From Duganella fentianensis (GTDB lineage Bacteria; Pseudomonadota; Gammaproteobacteria; Burkholderiales; Burkholderiaceae_D): a stretch of 64,000 bases of DNA. The stretch is from the NCBI RefSeq assembly GCF_009857835.1, contig NZ_WWCL01000001.1, positions 1,364,001 to 1,428,000 of the forward strand. The letters are read 5' to 3'. The translations under genes were made by a program, and so were the position numbers. Positions 63,745 to 64,000 of this stretch are shown in pieces; the stretch's first letter is position 1, and each line of letters starts with the position of its first letter. A model generated the notes under the pieces. That model worked only from the letters and a program-made list of their open reading frames with translations, had not been told where the DNA came from and made no database searches.

Positions 63745-64000
63745 ATGCAGATAAAAAAACTGGTAGCTGCAATGATGGCGGTGGGCCTGGCTTCGGGCGC
63801 ACTGGCAGCAGACGAGCAGGAAGAACAGAAGCAGAAGAAGGACGAGAAGATCACGCGGGTAGAAATTACCGGCTCCAGTCTGAAGCGTATCAACGCCGAA
63901 ACGGCTTCGCCGGTACAGGTGGTGGATGCCAAGCAGATCGCGAACATGGGGGCGCGCACGCTGCTGCAGGTACTCGATAATCTGCCGGCTGCGCGGCCTT
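63745..64000 (+). CDS. TonB-dependent receptor, N-terminal fragment (runs off the window)
   Basis: The first 85 residues. Signal peptide 1-21 (ending GALAAD), a Lys/Glu-rich linker, then the plug domain start ITGSSLKRINAETASPVQVVDAKQI typical of carbohydrate-scavenging TonB receptors. GGGAG lies 8 nt before ATG 63745. It is 110 bp downstream of the GH31 gene on the same strand, so it is probably the outer-membrane importer of the GalNAc island. Confidence 0.88.
   Translation, partial: MQIKKLVAAMMAVGLASGALAADEQEEQKQKKDEKITRVEITGSSLKRINAETASPVQVVDAKQIANMGARTLLQVLDNLPAARP

Overview
The window is a high-GC, gene-dense chromosomal segment with no phage, insertion sequence, CRISPR array, rRNA or tRNA that I can see. 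Gene content and order suggest a betaproteobacterium of the Burkholderiales, most likely Oxalobacteraceae (Massilia / Duganella / Janthinobacterium type). The supporting points are the tsaB-rimI-uracil glycosylase-DUF1853 / lplT / alr-radA neighbourhood, the DUF1415, DUF1289, DUF1993 and DUF3297 proteins, and a divergent ppk1-sixA / pstSCAB-phoU-phoBR locus. The taxonomic call is inference from gene content; no 16S or ribosomal protein gene is present.

Layout. 1-2615: the start of leuA (minus), preceded by a promoter and a leucine-rich leader peptide that looks like an attenuator, then a persulfide-dioxygenase/rhodanese fusion. 2618-4993: a divergent pair, a SelD/SenC-type selenophosphate synthetase and an EgtB-like SenA protein, the signature of selenoneine biosynthesis (no senB in view). 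5080-13612: an exported amidohydrolase, an orphan lipoprotein, a 10-bp-phased TAGAC repeat array, malic enzyme, glutamate dehydrogenase with a LysR regulator and a perfect operator palindrome, then an MFS exporter and a MarR regulator. 13868-20686: a CPA2 antiporter, DUF3297, a small CxxC protein, a three-gene unit (ECF-type sigma factor, His-rich membrane protein, MFS), an RhlE helicase and fabI. 20900-29875: an MltD-type transglycosylase, three DUF proteins, a large PAS-GGDEF-EAL protein, an orphan molybdenum hydroxylase large subunit and a thioredoxin. 29996-40393: the tsaB operon, lplT, alr-radA, a PilZ protein, an orphan fliD, an orphan polyamine-type binding protein and an unlisted 38-residue membrane miniprotein.

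40491-50046 is a complete phosphate-starvation locus. ppk1-sixA reads left and pstS-pstC-pstA-pstB-phoU-phoB-phoR reads right, with recognisable PHO boxes placed 10 bp from -10 elements in both directions, which ties polyphosphate synthesis to phosphate uptake. 50053-52664 holds a CPBP protease, a MipA/OmpV protein and a glutathione transferase.

52737-64000 is an amino-sugar catabolic island that I read as N-acetylgalactosamine use without a PTS. A minus-strand operon carries agaS, a ROK kinase, agaZ, agaR, a GalNAc-6-P deacetylase and a sugar porter. Opposite it are a secreted GH31 enzyme with F5/8-type and NPCBM domains and the start of a TonB-dependent receptor. The intergenic region is filled with AAACGAAAG elements that are probable AgaR operators. 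The likely route is outer-membrane uptake of glycans, periplasmic release of GalNAc, import, phosphorylation, deacetylation, deamination/isomerisation and entry to tagatose-6-P.

The most unusual items are the SenA/SelD pair beside a persulfide dioxygenase, the TAGAC array, the leu leader, the sigma/His-rich membrane protein unit, the porter with a roughly 140-residue loop insertion, a uracil glycosylase homologue with a ruined catalytic motif, and a 38-residue membrane protein.
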